A stretch of 64,000 bases of DNA from Halichoerus grypus (Eukaryota > Chordata > Mammalia > Carnivora > Phocidae): the NCBI RefSeq assembly GCF_964656455.1, contig NC_135726.1, forward strand, positions 21,773,168-21,837,167, read 5' to 3'. The position numbers were made by a program, and so were the translations under genes. Under the pieces are notes generated by a model, which did no database searches, was not told the DNA's origin, and saw only the letters and a list, made by a program, of their open reading frames with translations. Shown in pieces: positions 11,103-23,999 of the stretch; the stretch's first letter is position 1; each line of letters opens with the position of its first letter.

Positions 11103-12984
11103 TCATTGTGGCTTTAATTTGAATTTTCCTAATGGCTAAAAATGTTAAGCATGTTTTTCAAGTATTTATTTGTCATTTTCATATTTCTGTGGTGAGATAT
11201 CTAACAAGTCATTAGCCCATTTCTAATTGATTTTCTTTGATATTTTGTTTGCTTTCTCACTCTTAACTGTAAAGAGTTTTTTATGTAGTCTGAAAACAAG
11301 TCTTTTGTTGGTTAACATGATTTAAAAATAGTTGTTTCATGGTCAGCAGCTTGATTCTACATCTTTTTGTTAAAAGAGCTAACATAGATTCCTTTCAGAT
11401 AGTGAAGGTTTTTAATTATTATGAAGTTCAGCTTGTCAGTTTTTTTATGGGTCATGCTTTTAGTGTTATGTCTAAGTCTTAGCCTAGGCCAAGGTCATTA
11501 ATATTTTCTTTTATAATCTCTTCTAAAAATTCTGTAGATTTTAATTTTACATTGAGATCTATTTTTAATAAAAGTGTGTATAAGATTTAAGATTTAGATT
11601 GAATTTTATTTTGGGGTATTGATGTTTATTTTTTTCCTGCACTCTTTATTGAAAAGATTCTCTCCTAAAATTTATCTTTATCTTGGTTTTCATCATTTTG
11701 ACGATGATGTGACTAAATTTTGTTTTTCTTGTATTGATCCTATTTAGTGTTTCCTGAGTTTATTTTTTTATTTATGTTTTTCATCAAGTTTTAGAAATTT
11801 AGGGCCTCTGTTTCTTTTAATATTTTTGTCTACCTCATTAATTCTTCTCTCTCCTGTGAATTCAGTTACAAATATTATAAATTATTTGATATTGCCCTAC
11901 CAGCGTAGGAGGCTCTATTAATTTTTCTTCATTTATTTCTCTAATTTTTTTGTATTTGAGTAATTTCCATTGTTATATCTTCAACTTAACTTATACTTGC
12001 ATCTGTTCTGCTGCCTTGAAACCCATGCAGTATTTTCTTTTTTAGTTTTCTGTACAATATTGTAGGTTTCAGTACAATAAACTCTATGTTATTCTTCTTT
12101 TGGCTTATTTTTTCTTGCTGATATTTATCATATACTTATTCACTACCACTATGCTTTTCTTTATGTATTGGAATCTATGTTGGCTCTTTTAAAAGGATTT
12201 TTTTCTGCAAGTTCCAACTTCTAGATCATCTTGGTGTCATTTCTATTGAGTATTTTGTTCTCTTCGTTAAGAACTTCAGATGCATAGTAACTTAAATTAT
12301 ACAGTAGATATTATAGATAGAATGTTTTAGAGAATCTGGATTCTCTCACCTTCTGTTAGACACTGTTGATTTTTGTTCTAATTAGTCATTTAATTTGGCT
12401 GTACTCAAAACTCCAAAATCTGTCTTTTCCTGCTGTGAGTAGCAGCTGAAATCTCTGTTCACTGTTTTCATTTTTTTAGCTGTCGTTTTTATTGGTTCTT
12501 TGGCATCTCCCCAGTGCAAGCACAATTCAAGTGTTATGCAAGGATTTGAGAAATGTTTATACTTGGATTTTGTACTTCTACATCTGTGGAATACTACTTT
12601 CCAGGATACTCCCCTAACTTTCCAGTTAGTCTGGCAGCTCCAAACTTTATTCTCTTAGTCCTCAATCCAGTAATGTTGTGATTTCTCTGTTTGAGTTCTA
12701 CACATTCATAACAGTGTGGACTTCCCTTAGGTAAAAAGTGTATAATCAAATTATCAGCTAGTATATTTCCTTTTTTCCTAGGTTTGACAAACTTTCTATC
12801 TTTTCCTTCTTTTTTTTAAATTTTTCATTCTCCTGTCCCTTCAAATAATTATTTTCTACGTATGTATGTGTGTGTGGGTATGTCATCCAAATTTGGTGCA
12901 GAGTTTATAAATATTATCTGAAAGATTATTAATCTCCTACAGGCTATTCTGACATTTCTTGAAGCAGGATTTCAAGTATTTTGG

Positions 12985-13160
12985 ATTGTAATGCAAGGAA
13001 GATAGGAAATCTTTGGAGGGTTTTAAGGAGGACTATGATGTTTTTGGAATTAACTTTTATGAACTGCAGTCTGTGTGTTAATGTGTGGCTTTTTTATCAT
13101 AAGATTAGTTAGAGAAGGTCAGTTACAGAAACTCAGGGGATGGTAGTGACTTGTATATAT
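12985..13160. repeat. Ancient interspersed repeat fragment, family not assigned
   Basis: The stretch TTTGGAGGGTTTTAAGGAGG followed by a decayed tail resembles an ancient mammalian repeat that I recognise by text but cannot name with confidence. The same family seems to recur at 13420-14110, 29520-29720, 31180-31440 and 50295-50580. Confidence 0.4.
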
Positions 13161-13184
13161 CAGAGTGGTGGATGTGGGTTAAAA

Positions 13185-13330
13185 ATAAGTTCTGTCATTT
13201 GCTGTATCACTTTGGGTATGATATTTTATCAATCAACTGTAAAATGAGGTAATGATACATAAAGACACTAGTTTTTGGTGGCGATTAAATAAAATAATAT
13301 ATGCAATATGTTAGACATTACCCGATACAG
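13185..13330 (+). repeat. MIR element
   Basis: Sense MIR: GCTGTATCACTTTGGGTATG, CAACTGTAAAATGAGGTAAT, GGCGATTAAATAAAATAATA and ATATGTTAGACATTACCCG keep the family's order. Confidence 0.75.
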
Positions 13331-13419
13331 TAATGCTCTACAGCATTTAATAATTTGCTATGTGTGTATTACATGCCAAATACTGCATGTTGTATGCAGA
13401 ATTATCCCTCTATTCATCA

Positions 13420-14110
13420 GTCTAATCATGTAGATGCACATTAATCAGATATCAAATAAATACATTAAAATTATAATGAAATCATTGATAGTTCTTTATG
13501 ATGACATAGGATTATATAAGATGACTTGACCGAGTGGTGAGAATAATATATAAAAATATAAAATTGATCCTGTTTTGCCTAGAATAATTCAAGAGCCTGC
13601 AACTGGCTGACCTCCAACTCATGTTAATGTTAATAAGAAGGGTGGTATTTCTGCAAAAGTGAGAAGTGAAATGAGATCTAAATAAAAATAGGAGAAGTTG
13701 CTAAGGTGAACAATGTAGGTAAGATTGCTTCAGAAAGAGGAAACACCATGTGAAATGGCCCAGAGCAGGTGAGGAAATGGAAAAAAAATCACTGTGGTTA
13801 GAGTATAAGGATCATCATCCTGCACATGGTGCTGACAATAGGCAGGAGTCAGGCAATACAGGGGACTTGCATGCCATGAAATGGTTTGATTTTCATCTTT
13901 AAACCAAAAAAAAAAACAAAAACAAAAACAGCTCTTTATGAGTTTTAGGTAAAAAAGCTCAAACAGACTTCAGTATGGAGAAGATACTGGAGATAGACAA
14001 AATTGGATAAAAGAAGTCTCAGTAAGTGTAGAATGATGAAGTTGATGTAGATAAAATGATGGTGGTGGTGCTGCTGCTATCTGTGGTTGTGTTTCCTTGT
14101 GTGAGATTTG
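13420..14110. repeat. Ancient interspersed repeat, family not assigned, with (A,AAAAC)n tract
   Basis: Landmarks ACACCATGTGAAATGGCCCA (13743), GGACTTGCATGCCATGAAAT (13863) and TGGTTTGATTTTCATCTTTA match an ancient mammalian interspersed repeat in the sense orientation, followed near 14058 by GATGGTGGTGGTG. An A-rich (AAAAAC)n tract at 13903-13931 interrupts it. Assignment is by remembered consensus only. Confidence 0.45.
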
Positions 14111-16335
14111 GAGAGAAGGCAAAATGGTAGGGAGAGGATTGTCTTAATTTTGGGGGGGGAGGCACAACTTCTGTACATCTGATACTCTATGGCAGGAAAA
14201 ACGACTGACAAAGAAACAAGATAAAATTAGTCTATTTCATACTTCATTAGCACAAACAGGAGGAGGAGTTGCTGGGTCTTCCTGAGCATTTACTGATCCT
14301 TTCAGGTAAGGAAGAGTTGCTTGGAGCTAATTATTAGGGTTTCAATGGTGTTTGAAATGTCTCAAATACTTAAAAGGTACCTGAAATCCAATTTTATTTT
14401 AACATAACATTATCTCAGTGATGGCTTTATCATAACATAAAGCAGATTAGATAGAATTTTTCTCTTCCCTCTGTCAGATTGAAGTTCTGTGTATCATTAA
14501 AGAGACAGAGCAATTGTACAGAGGTAATCATCATACCAGTCCCCAGATGCATCTGGAAAACGATTAAGAAGCAAAGAGGAAGCTAATGAAAAGATCCCCT
14601 GTGGTTACAGAAATTACATGCTTTGGTCTTTTCCTCCACATATTTTCTTTGTTAGATTCTTTTGCAAAACCTGGCAAAAACATATTTATTAAACTGCCTC
14701 TATTTCCCTAATTTGCTTTATCTCTCGGAAACCAAGAATAGAATGGTACAAGGAAACATAAAATTGTATTGTTTCCTTATAAGTGTTCGTATGAAAAAAG
14801 GGTTACTTGACTAGCTTTCTAATCCCTTCTATCTTCACACACAGAGACACACACAAACTTATACATTATACTCGTAAATAATGATGTCAAGATCTTGTGA
14901 AAGCAACAATTTCTATAATAGGTATGCTTCTGTGTATATATAAAGTGTTTCATTTATCATATCAATATTGCTTTTCTTGGATCATTTATATGGAAGTTGA
15001 TCAATGCTTCCTGACCTATGCCAACTCTATCTAAATGGAAAAAGTAGCATTGTCCCCTAGAAGACTACATAGCACAACTAGAGTAATTCATAGAGCAATA
15101 CCTTGTCTCTGTACAAAAGTGTTGATGGGAGTTCCAACTATATAAAAGTCCATTAATGCTATCCCATTGAAAATGTTAAAAGGACTGATGTGAACCAAAG
15201 AAAATCCAATTAACAGGCTGGATATGTGGACTTCTATTCTCAATGCCTAGGGGTACTCTTGGGGAAACCAATGGTCAAATGTGTATCTTGGGTAGAGAAG
15301 CGATCTGCTTTTGTCACTGGTAACGTCAACTGATAAACATGTGAAATGTGTGTGTGTGTGAACATGTTGGATTTGGATCACTGACAAAACATTCATGTAT
15401 GTGTCTTACTGTAAAAGAAAGTTAAAGCACATAATGTTCATGCTTCTGACTTCAGAGTATAAACTGGTCGTGGTGCCTCAATATTTATGATTTTTTTTTC
15501 TTTTTGGAACAATCAGAATTTTAGCTGCTTAGAACCATGATGAGAAATATAAGTGCTTTATGTATTATTAAATGAAAAACAATGATGATCAGTATGTGCA
15601 TTTTATACAGATTATTTTAGGCCTGTGTGTATTGTTGTGTGTGTATGTGTGTCTAAGTCAGAACTGATTCTTGCTTGATTGCATATTACCCAAGTCATCT
15701 AAGAGGCTAAGAAGGCTCTTTCTGAAGTTGACTTCATATGGTCTTGTCCTAGGATGCTGATTCCTGAAAGTAAGAATACTGTCTTTGAGTATCAGCAACA
15801 TTTTTGATCCCTAAGAAAGAATATTGGCCTCACAAGCACCATCACCATGCTAAAAAAGAACTTCAAAAAAGACTGAATGACCCCTTTGACTCTGCCAGTT
15901 AGCGTCCTGTGAATATCTTCCATCTTAATGTAGATAAAGTGTATCTGGATTTTATTCATAGTTGAATTAAATTAGAAGGGTAGGCATCAACATATGGTGG
16001 TAGGTAGAAGACTCCATAATAAATGGTTAATTAGCTTCCTAAATCATGGTCTTAGGTAAATAGCAATTGTTAAAGAGAGGGAGATAATACTGAGGTAGTT
16101 AGAAAAGACAGACAAAAAACTTGGGCATTAAAATAAGAAGAAGAGCTTCTAGGGAGGAAGTGTCATGATGAGATCTAGTTTTTTTGGAATATGAATGATA
16201 AGTCAGTGGTCAGGGTATGGTATTTGAGGTAGCAATGAGGTCATAAGTTTAGAAAAGTAGGTCAAAACCTGTAAAAATCTGTGAAATGGCTTTCTCCTTC
16301 AGAATATCCTTATGAAGCTTGCTGTGGAGACTCTC
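14111..16335. other. Unassigned single-copy-like sequence
   Basis: About 2.2 kb with no recognised repeat or gene. Contains a G8 run near 14152-14159, a few CACAC and TGTGTG patches (about 14838-14856, 15349-15360 and 15640-15650) and an AT-rich stretch. No credible ORF. Confidence 0.45.
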
Positions 16336-16339
16336 ATTC

Positions 16340-16500
16340 AAAGTTCACAAGGGAAAGAGAGTGGGACTGATGGCTGACAGTTTTGAGTTCAATTCCAACT
16401 CTTCTCCATCTGAGTTGTGTGGTGTGGGGTGCATTACTTAACTTTTATGAACTTCAGTACCACTAATATGAAAGGGAGATAATACTGCTCACTGAAGAGA
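16340..16500 (+). repeat. MIR element (first of a close pair)
   Basis: Sense MIR: TTTTGAGTTCAATTCCAACT, GAGTTGTGTGGTGTGGGGTG, CATTACTTAACTTTTATGAA and AAAGGGAGATAATACTGCTC keep family order. Confidence 0.72.
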
Positions 16501-16690
16501 CATTATAGCTTGGGGTTAAGAGCTCATACTCAGAAGGAAAATTCTGGTTTTATCACTTACAAGATCTATATGCTTGGTAAAACTTACAAACCCAACGTCT
16601 TTTCCTCATCTTTAAATTGGGTTATCACATGGAACTGTTGTAAGTACTGATCATATAATTTCTTATAATAGGGCCTGGAAGAAAAGATGC
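16501..16690 (+). repeat. MIR element (second of a close pair)
   Basis: Sense MIR starting TATAGCTTGGGGTTAAGAGC, followed by TTTTATCACTTACAAGATCT, TTTTCCTCATCTTTAAATTG and TTGTAAGTACTGATC. Adjacent to another MIR in the same orientation. Confidence 0.78.
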
Positions 16691-16699
16691 TTAAAAACT

Positions 16700-18225
16700 G
16701 TTCATTATTTGTTTTATTGTTATGACATGATGGTGGTTTGAAAAATGAAATAATATATGGTTGTAATGTGTCAAGCATAGTGTGTAGGACATAGTAAAGA
16801 TGGAACAATGGTATTTCATCACACCTGTTTTCCCACTAAGAAATGTCAAGGTAGACTCTTCCGTGTGTCATTTCCAGCAGGAAGTCTCATTGTCTGACTA
16901 TTACTCTTTTTAGTAGTCACACTACCTCTAGGAAATCTTTCTACCAACAGTCATAACTAGCCTTTCTCCAAGTGCTAAAAATGAACTTCCTCACCTCTTA
17001 ATTAATCTATTCTAGCCCTGTAGAGCGGAGATATAAACTCAATTTCCATGGGGGGCTCTTCTTAGCAGGAACCTATTGACACAATGTGTCACATTAAGCC
17101 ATTGATCTCAAGTATGGACTCATCTTACCTAACACAGTTAAATATATTTCATAAACACATTCATGGAAATTTATATTTTCTGTCTTTTATTTATATAAAA
17201 AACTGTGCTCTTTTCTCTCCACAAAAGAGAAAATATATATAGCCCTCTTCTCACTAATATATATATATTTTTTTTTTGAAAGATTCCGCAAATTTCCTTT
17301 AAATCCTATCCGTGTATGAGTAAATAGAACCTCAAACAGGTAAACTTGCTTAACAGCTACTAACACACAAGATGCTGATCTGTAGAAAACCCTTTCTTCC
17401 CTAAACTTTATTACTTTATATTTAGTATTAAGTAATTAAAACATATACACTATACTTGAAATAGCAAGCCACGTTAACAATCTACTGAAATTAGCATATT
17501 TCTTAATCTTGTTTAAAATCTAAAAATGCTGTAGCAGCCCCATAAACAATGACTATTTTAAAAATAAATGTCACTGGATTACCAGAAATTGTCTCAACTG
17601 AGGCACTCTCTTGCCATCTGCTCCTGAGAAGCCATGTAGACTTTACATTTGGAAAATAGTTCATCATCCCCGTAGCTTCAGGGACATCAGTAAAAATTTC
17701 TGTAGATAACAGATTATCTGTCAGAAAATTCCATGTGTTAACTATTTTTCTCTATCACATTTTCAGAACTAATTAAATATTTAAGCTAATCAGATGTTGA
17801 GAATTTTTTGATGTGATTTGTGAAAAATATATTACAACATTAACTTAGGGATTTCACAACTTCCTATTGTTCACTGTCTGAAGATGAAGTCTGTGTTTCC
17901 AAAGGATGTTATTAAAAGTAGTTGAAAAGTACATATGCCAGATCATTAATTTGGCCATTTTGCACATTGTTTTCATTTTTGCAGCATCTGGAAAAGTTAA
18001 TGGGAGCTGAAAATGACAAGGCAAGAATAAACGAAAGCCACTAGAGGAGTGCAGTGGTTTTCCTCTTTGAAAGCAATTTAGGTATAGCCCCTTAATAATT
18101 GTACAGAAACAGAGATCCCTGCCCCTGGCATAGGGTATTGCCATAGGCTTGCGTTTTCCATCACTAGACTAAATGTTCTGCATTGATACACATCAATAAT
18201 ATTCCATGAAGGTGGAGTAGACAGA
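16700..18225. other. Unassigned single-copy-like sequence
   Basis: No recognised repeats or coding motifs. Contains a TA-rich run at about 17255-17280. The minus-strand open frame 17854-18144 (96 codons) has no recognisable domain and is judged fortuitous. Confidence 0.45.
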
Positions 18226-18254
18226 ATTCAAAGATTTGGAAGAAAAAAAAATCA

Positions 18255-18310
18255 GATGTCAGCTTGCTATGTGACCTTGGAAATGTCACTTTTCCTTTCA
18301 GACAGTTAGT
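18255..18310 (+). repeat. MIR fragment
   Basis: GCTATGTGACCTTGGAAATG followed by TCACTTTTCC corresponds to the MIR core 'tgtgaccttgggcaagtcactt'. Short remnant. Confidence 0.6.
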
Positions 18311-19700
18311 TTTATACTCAGTAGAAAAGCCTTGGATAGATCTCATTCTCAGTGTTAATTTATCAGCAACCCTCCTGATCAAAGCCTTTCACATGCTCAT
18401 CACAACATATTTATACTTGAATGCTGAAATTCTGGTGCTGAAAGCTTTCCTGCTTCTCTATCAAATAAGGTACCATAGTGGAATTCAAGGAAATGAAAAT
18501 GACAACAATGCACTTTAATTATCTACTCTAATTAATGCAGAACTATATCATGCAAAATCATGTTACACACAACACCTCGTCAACTGATTATAATCTATCA
18601 CGACAAGGCTATTGATAACTACAGAGCTGGTTAATCTCACAGGTAGTTCGAATGATGTTAAAAATTCTCTCCTATCTCTGTCTCTGTCTCTGTCTTTCTC
18701 ACACACACACATTCTCACTTTCACATACTTATATTAGTTTAAACACCATTAATTGCTACAAGTTTCTCTTTAATTATTTGTAAGAACTTTTAAGCTACCT
18801 AGAGTCTGAATGACCATTTTCTGGTTAGTTCAGTCATCCCTATTAGATATCAATTTTGAACATCTGTATGGAGTAGATTATGCAAGAGAACAGCAGGATA
18901 TAGTCCAACAATGGTCAGAACTAGTGTCAATAAGGTAGGACTAGGTACTGATGGAAGGAAACATGATGGAAAAAGGGATATTCCAGAGGTATCCTCATAA
19001 GTATAGAAAGCCCAGGATTGGTCTCTCAATAAGGAGGATCCAGTCTGATGAAGTTACTGAGATCTTTAAGGAAAAAAAAAAAAAAAAATGAGAAGTAAAG
19101 ACAGGATGGGACTTAGTTCTAAAAGGAACTCATAATAAGTCTATTTAGTCCAGATACTATAAGAGGCATGCCATGCCAAAAATACCAGTGACACTGGAGA
19201 ATTTCATGCTGAGTTTCCAAGGATTGGGCTAGATCTACTTAAAACCCTGCTACATAAGTTCACAAGGGGGAGAAGAGCTAAAGCAAAGCTCTTGAAGGGG
19301 TAAAAGGGCTTAATGTAGTGTTTCTTCTCCCTCTTTTATACTGAAATTGAGTTGCCTTATTCCCCATATGTCCTTCGTCTCTTCTTACCTACCTTTCAAA
19401 GAGATAACAAACTATCTTATCTTGTAAAATGATCAGTAGATATGTGATGAAGAAATATATTATTCACTCCTCATTTATATATATGCACACTTGCTTTTAA
19501 AATACTTTATATTCACTCTTACGGCAAAAAAATAATGACTATGAGAACAAATTTTTAAAATACAAAAAAGAGATATAAGTAGAAATAAAAAAAAACAAAT
19601 CATCCCAAGAATATGGCTGTTTTGATTTGTTCTCATCTAGTAATTCAGGCATGTTTATATAGTTCTGAACATTTGGTGTATAAAATTTTATTTCCTGATT
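18311..19700. other. Unassigned sequence with a CT/CA-rich tract
   Basis: Mostly single-copy-like. A (TCTCTG)n-(CA)n patch lies at about 18674-18716, and an A16 run at about 19073-19088. No gene structure seen. Confidence 0.45.
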
Positions 19701-19719
19701 TCTCTCTAAAATTCTATCA

Positions 19720-20190
19720 AATATTTTCATGTTGGTTGATACAATTCATATATAGTATGATTGGATTATATTCCATTCAGTTAATGGTGCATCATTTAAC
19801 CATTAACTTATTGTTAAATAATTTATTGTTTTAAAACCTTTTACTTTTAAAAGTGAACATGTCTGTGCATTGAGGTGTTTACTTTTTCTGTAATACATTT
19901 CCTTTATTTTTTTTTTTTTTAAGATTTTATTTATTTATTTATTTGAGAGAAAGAGAGAGACAGAGAAACAGCATGAGAGGGGAGAGGGTCAGAGGGAGAA
20001 GCAGGCCCCCTGCTGAGCCGGGAGCCCAATGTGGGACCCAATCCCAGGACTCCGGGATCACGACCCGAGCCGAAGGCAGTCGCCCAACCAACTGAGCCAC
20101 CCAGGCACCCATACATTTCCTTTAGATAAAATCAAAGAAATTAAACCAAGAGGTATAAACTATTCTTTAGACATACTCTTTTTTAGACAT
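19720..20190 (-). mobile_element. Probable old LINE-1 3' piece, antisense, interrupted by SINE
   Basis: GATTATATTCCATTCAGTTA followed by CATCATTTAACCATTAACTT, and after the SINE the text TTTAGATAAAATCAAAGAAA, follow in order a decayed antisense L1 3' region. Divergence is high, so the call is tentative. Confidence 0.45.
19907..20110 (-). mobile_element. CAN-SINE, full length, with perfect 14-bp target duplication
   Basis: Antisense SINE: T-run, AAGATTTTATTTATTTATTT, GAGAGAAAGAGAGAGACAG, body ATCCCAGGACTCCGGGATCA and end CTGAGCCACCCAGGCACCC. The direct repeat ATACATTTCCTTTA is identical at 19893-19906 and 20111-20124. Confidence 0.97.
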
Positions 20191-20199
20191 ATTCTGATT

Positions 20200-21305
20200 T
20201 GTATTATTTTTATTACACATATAAAATCTTTCTAAATTTATTTTATTTATTGACAGAAAATTTATAAACTCCCAATTTATTCCCAAAGAATTTGGATAAA
20301 TCTTAAATGATATTTTAGGCCATAAACTGTTTTCAAATAGAAATGATGCATGCCAGTTATTATAAAAAAATTAAATGATAAAGTAAGATCATAAAAGGAA
20401 TATAAACACAATTTCTACAACTTTCACCATCTAGAAATAACACAGTATTGAAAAAACCTAACCAAATATTTTTCTATGTGGATGTAAAAATAGGAGACAG
20501 GATAGAAGGATGGATTGATAGTTTTATACAGATTTATATATATGCATATGTGTTAAAATGATTTTGTTAGGTACACCATGTCATCTAAAGTAATTATATT
20601 TGATTTTAGCAAAATGAGACAAAGAAGGAAAGGATACACAGAACTATTGATGTACTAGGAAGCATATTTTCATTATATCAGGTAATCATCCTGTAAAATA
20701 GGCTTCTAAAATAAAGCCAAAAATAACACAAGCAAAGATATTACAGAAGTAAGTTATATAGTTATCATTTATTATTTTGAGTCTCAGCTATTAAAAGTAA
20801 GAAATTTAGCTTATACTATATTTCCTCTTACCAGCCTTCTTCTTTATCTCTAGATTGTTAATTTGCCAATGTTTACATCCCTTATTCTTTGTTCTGTAGT
20901 TCTCTTGATCCCCTTTCCTCTAGAAGCTGAGTAGAATAGAACATTTTTCATGATATAAATAAGCAGAAAGAACATAGAATACTTTCAGGTGGATGAGCAT
21001 GCCCATCTGTCTCTAAATACAGAGTTCCTGTCTGGATCAAATCTGATATTACCTGTAAGTAAGACAATATGGGCACAGAAATACTTGATTTATATGTGAG
21101 TTGCAATGTGTCTTTGGGAGAAAAAGAAAAAAAAAAATTATGTATCTTGCTCAAAAGTTTATTGATTCCAGGGCTCCATGTTTAAGTTGTTCACAGTTCA
21201 TGTCATGGGAACATTTGCTGCTACACAAACACCTCACGACATCCACCCCAGTTCCTCTGTTGAGGAGAACCTCTCTTGAGTCTATTTACTTTTATTCATA
21301 GTTAC
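20200..21305. other. Unassigned AT-rich sequence
   Basis: No clear repeat. About 20270-20400 (ATTTTAGGCCATAAACTGTT) might be a very decayed L1 ORF2 piece, but this is not safe. No credible ORF. Confidence 0.4.
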
Positions 21306-21309
21306 TTGG

Positions 21310-22240
21310 TTAATTATGATATATTTAAATGTTCTTCTGCTTACTGAGACCTTATTCAATTTTTTTTTCCTCTCACTGTTTCCTTTGGATAGTTTCCTTT
21401 ATTATGTCTTTAAATCTATTAACTTTTCTTCTGCAGTATCTAATCTGCTGTTAATCTCATACAGTATATTTTTAATTTCAGATAATGTACTTTCCGTTTC
21501 TAGAAGTTCCATTTAGATTGCTATCATGCTTTTCTTTATCTATTTTGATATATGGGAAATATTTATCATAAGTATTTTAATATGCTGTTGTGCAGTTTTC
21601 TTTGTCATTTTTGATCTGTTTCTTTTGATTGTCGTTTCTCCCGGTTATGAGTTATATTTTCTTGCTTCTTGGAGTTGTTTTCTTGATTTTGTTATGTGTC
21701 TTTAAATATTGCTGTTCTTTGTTTATGAATTTGCTTAGTATTATTTGGATTCACTTTAATCCTTTTAAATCTGACCTTTTAATTTAGTTAGGGAATCTCA
21801 AAGCAGCTATGACTTCACCACTAGAATAATACTCTTCTGAATACTGTCCACATTAATCCCTGCATTCAGAGGTCTTTCTACTCTGGCTAGTTGAAACATG
21901 AACGTGAATTTTTCTGTTTATTCATTTGTGGTATTTCCTTCTTGACTCTTGAGTACCTCATATGCATGTGCAGAAAAAATCTCAACTTAGAATTCAGGGG
22001 GACCACTGTGCACATCTCTGGTACAATCTGGGAAGTTCCTCTGTAGTATTTGCTGCTCAACTTTGAGCTGTCTTGCTCTCTAAATTCTACGCTCCATCTC
22101 TCCCTCTCAGCAAGACCACAGGGCTGATTGGGTTCTCTTCCCTGTGCTGAAGCCTAGAAACTCATTTTAGTCAGTGAACTGGGTCTCTGGGTCTAACTAA
22201 GGTCTTGGGATCTCTGCTTTTCATTTGTCTTTAGTCCCAT
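21310..22240 (-). mobile_element. Old LINE-1 fragment, antisense: ORF1 N-terminal and 5' region
   Basis: Reverse complement of the start of an old L1 ORF1 and its leader: TTGGATAGTTTCCTTTATTA, CTAATCTGCTGTTAATCTCA, TTTCTAGAAGTTCCATTTAG, then 5' text TTATGAGTTATATTTTCTTG. The same ordered text recurs in the antisense L1 at 27330-28065, an internal check. The plus-strand ORF 21316-21516 is an antisense artefact. Confidence 0.68.
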
Positions 22241-22259
22241 CCTCCCTTCAATCCTCATA

Positions 22260-23465
22260 CTTTTTTTGTTATAAGTTGTACACTTAGGAGAATTTGTTAA
22301 AACAATTTTTGTTCCTGTTCTACAGTTTTAGCCATTTATCTATTTCTCAGGTGGTAATACATATTTTCTAACTTAGCTTCAAGGGAGAAGAGGAAAATGT
22401 CAGGGTATTTTAATAAATAATAAAATGCAGTGGAACAAGTACACAGGACTTTGTCTATAAAGGAAATGTTTTTTGAAGGAATATATCCATTTCTAAATGT
22501 CCACACTGTTTTTAATGAGTATGTGTATGTTATATTATTTATGTATATTCACAAATATTCTCCTGTTTATAGATTCTTACTGCATATGTTTTTCTCAAGT
22601 TGTTGGGGGCCCTGTTTAATTTTCTCAAAATACTTTTTTTTTTGTAGTTTCTATTTACTAGAGCCAATTTGCAATACAAAACTATCAACCTTCTTTCAAA
22701 GAGAGTAGATATCAGTAGTAAAATTGGAAACTGATACATTATTTCTGTTTTGAAGTGCCTACCTCATATATGATAGATAGCTACTAGCAAATATACTGTA
22801 GACAGGAAAGTGTATTTGGAAAGTTTATGAGAATTATTTTCTTCAAAAAAACATCAGGCTTAAGAAAGAAAAAGTAAAACTCTATTAACACCAATCAAAC
22901 CATCGAGAGAGGAACTCTACCAGGAAAATGCACAGCCTCAGAGTTCATGTCGGAAAGGTAGCACACATTATTTCTAAATGGATTTTTTTAAATCCATTCT
23001 CTGGTTTAGTGTTTGTATTGCTCTGTATAATTAAAAGGTTTCCTCATGTGTAGATTTTCAATTTCATTACTTGTGGGCTTAATAGATAGGCAGGTTTGGA
23101 AAGGAAATATGTGGTTCATAATGTTTCAGAATGATCTATTGCAGACAGTTTTATAGAAAACAGATACCTCCAGTGTAATATGCAATTCTAATTATCTTAG
23201 AATCATGTGATATACATAGCACAGCACATTTCAAATTTTAAGGTACTTTTTTTTTCTATTCTCATTCCATTTAGCCCACTGTTGTAATCCGTTTTATGTC
23301 TGCGTTTTAATTTTGTTTATGTGCCGTCTCACAATGTACTTAATATCTCAAAGTGTTTTGCCATAAGCTCTAAGAAAGGCATCCTTTCATTACCACAAAT
23401 GAATTATTTTTCATAAAAATTTCATTCCCATATATTTCATTAAGTCCCTCTTCAGGTCAGAGCTG
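22260..23465. other. Unassigned AT-rich sequence
   Basis: No recognised element. The open frame 22430-22708 (92 codons, rich in F, Y and I) reflects AT-rich composition and lacks domain features. Confidence 0.45.
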
Positions 23466-23467
23466 CA

Positions 23468-23468
<1 letters not shown>

Positions 23469-23538
<70 letters not shown>
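23469..23538. repeat. (CA)n microsatellite, about 35 uninterrupted units
   Basis: Seventy bases of perfect CA dinucleotide repeat, the longest perfect microsatellite in the window. On the minus strand it yields a false V-C-V-C reading frame. Confidence 0.99.
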
Positions 23539-23540
<2 letters not shown>

Positions 23541-23579
23541 GAGAAAAGATATGCAAAAGAGTTGCTTGGGTGTATCAGA

Positions 23580-23965
23580 AAGGAATACCCTACAAATATA
23601 AATTAGTAATGTATGCATGGGACTGCCTTGGCTGTGGATAGAAACAATGATTGGATGGTAGATACATACAACAGTGTGAATTAATCTCAAAATTATTTTG
23701 CCAGCTGAAATATAGAAAAAGAAAAAGACATGCATTCTATATGATTCTATGTACGTAAAAATCCAGGAAATATAACCTATAGTGACAAAAAAAATTCACT
23801 ACCAGTGGACATGAAGAAATTTTTGGGAGTTATAGATATGTTTATTATCTTGATTGTGATGATTTCATAGGTGTATACATATGCTAAAGTTATCAAATTA
23901 TATCCTTGAAATTTATACCTTTTAATGTATATAATTTATGTATCAATAAAGTTGTTAAAATAATC
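23580..23965 (+). mobile_element. Old LINE-1 3' end, sense
   Basis: Sense 3' terminal region of an L1: TATGATTCTATGTACGTAAA (23740), TCTTGATTGTGATGATTTCA (23846), AATTTATACCTTTTAATGTA, ATTTATGTATCAATAAAGTT. The terminal AATAAAG is the L1 polyadenylation region. It lies next to an antisense L1 beginning near 24295. Confidence 0.78.
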
Positions 23966-23999
23966 ATCTGTTAAACTGCAAAGAGAAAATCAAGTGAAA

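Larger units (their letters stand above)
10430..12760 (-). mobile_element. Old LINE-1, antisense: ORF2 3' end joined to ORF1/5' region
   Basis: Read on the minus strand this is an old L1. 10430-10720 is the end of the element (complement of the 'aacagcattattcata' and 'atgtccatca' regions: ATGGATACACCAGAGCTTG, TGAGTTGTTTCCAGTTTGGG). 10780-11690 is the ORF2 C-terminal part. From about 11740 it continues into ORF1 and 5' sequence (complement of the ORF1 RNA-binding region at 11780-11960). Reverse transcriptase and endonuclease segments are missing, so about 3 kb has been lost. It is interrupted by the (TG)n and SINE at 10892-11102. Confidence 0.8.

Noticed and set aside
13903..13931. A-rich (AAAAAC)n tract as a possible SINE tail
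   Set aside because: No SINE head or body upstream; the preceding text fits an ancient repeat rather than a tRNA-derived SINE.
23457..23735. 92-codon minus-strand ORF ending in V-C-V-C repeats
   Set aside because: Translation of the (CA)35 microsatellite plus an L1 3' end; not a gene.
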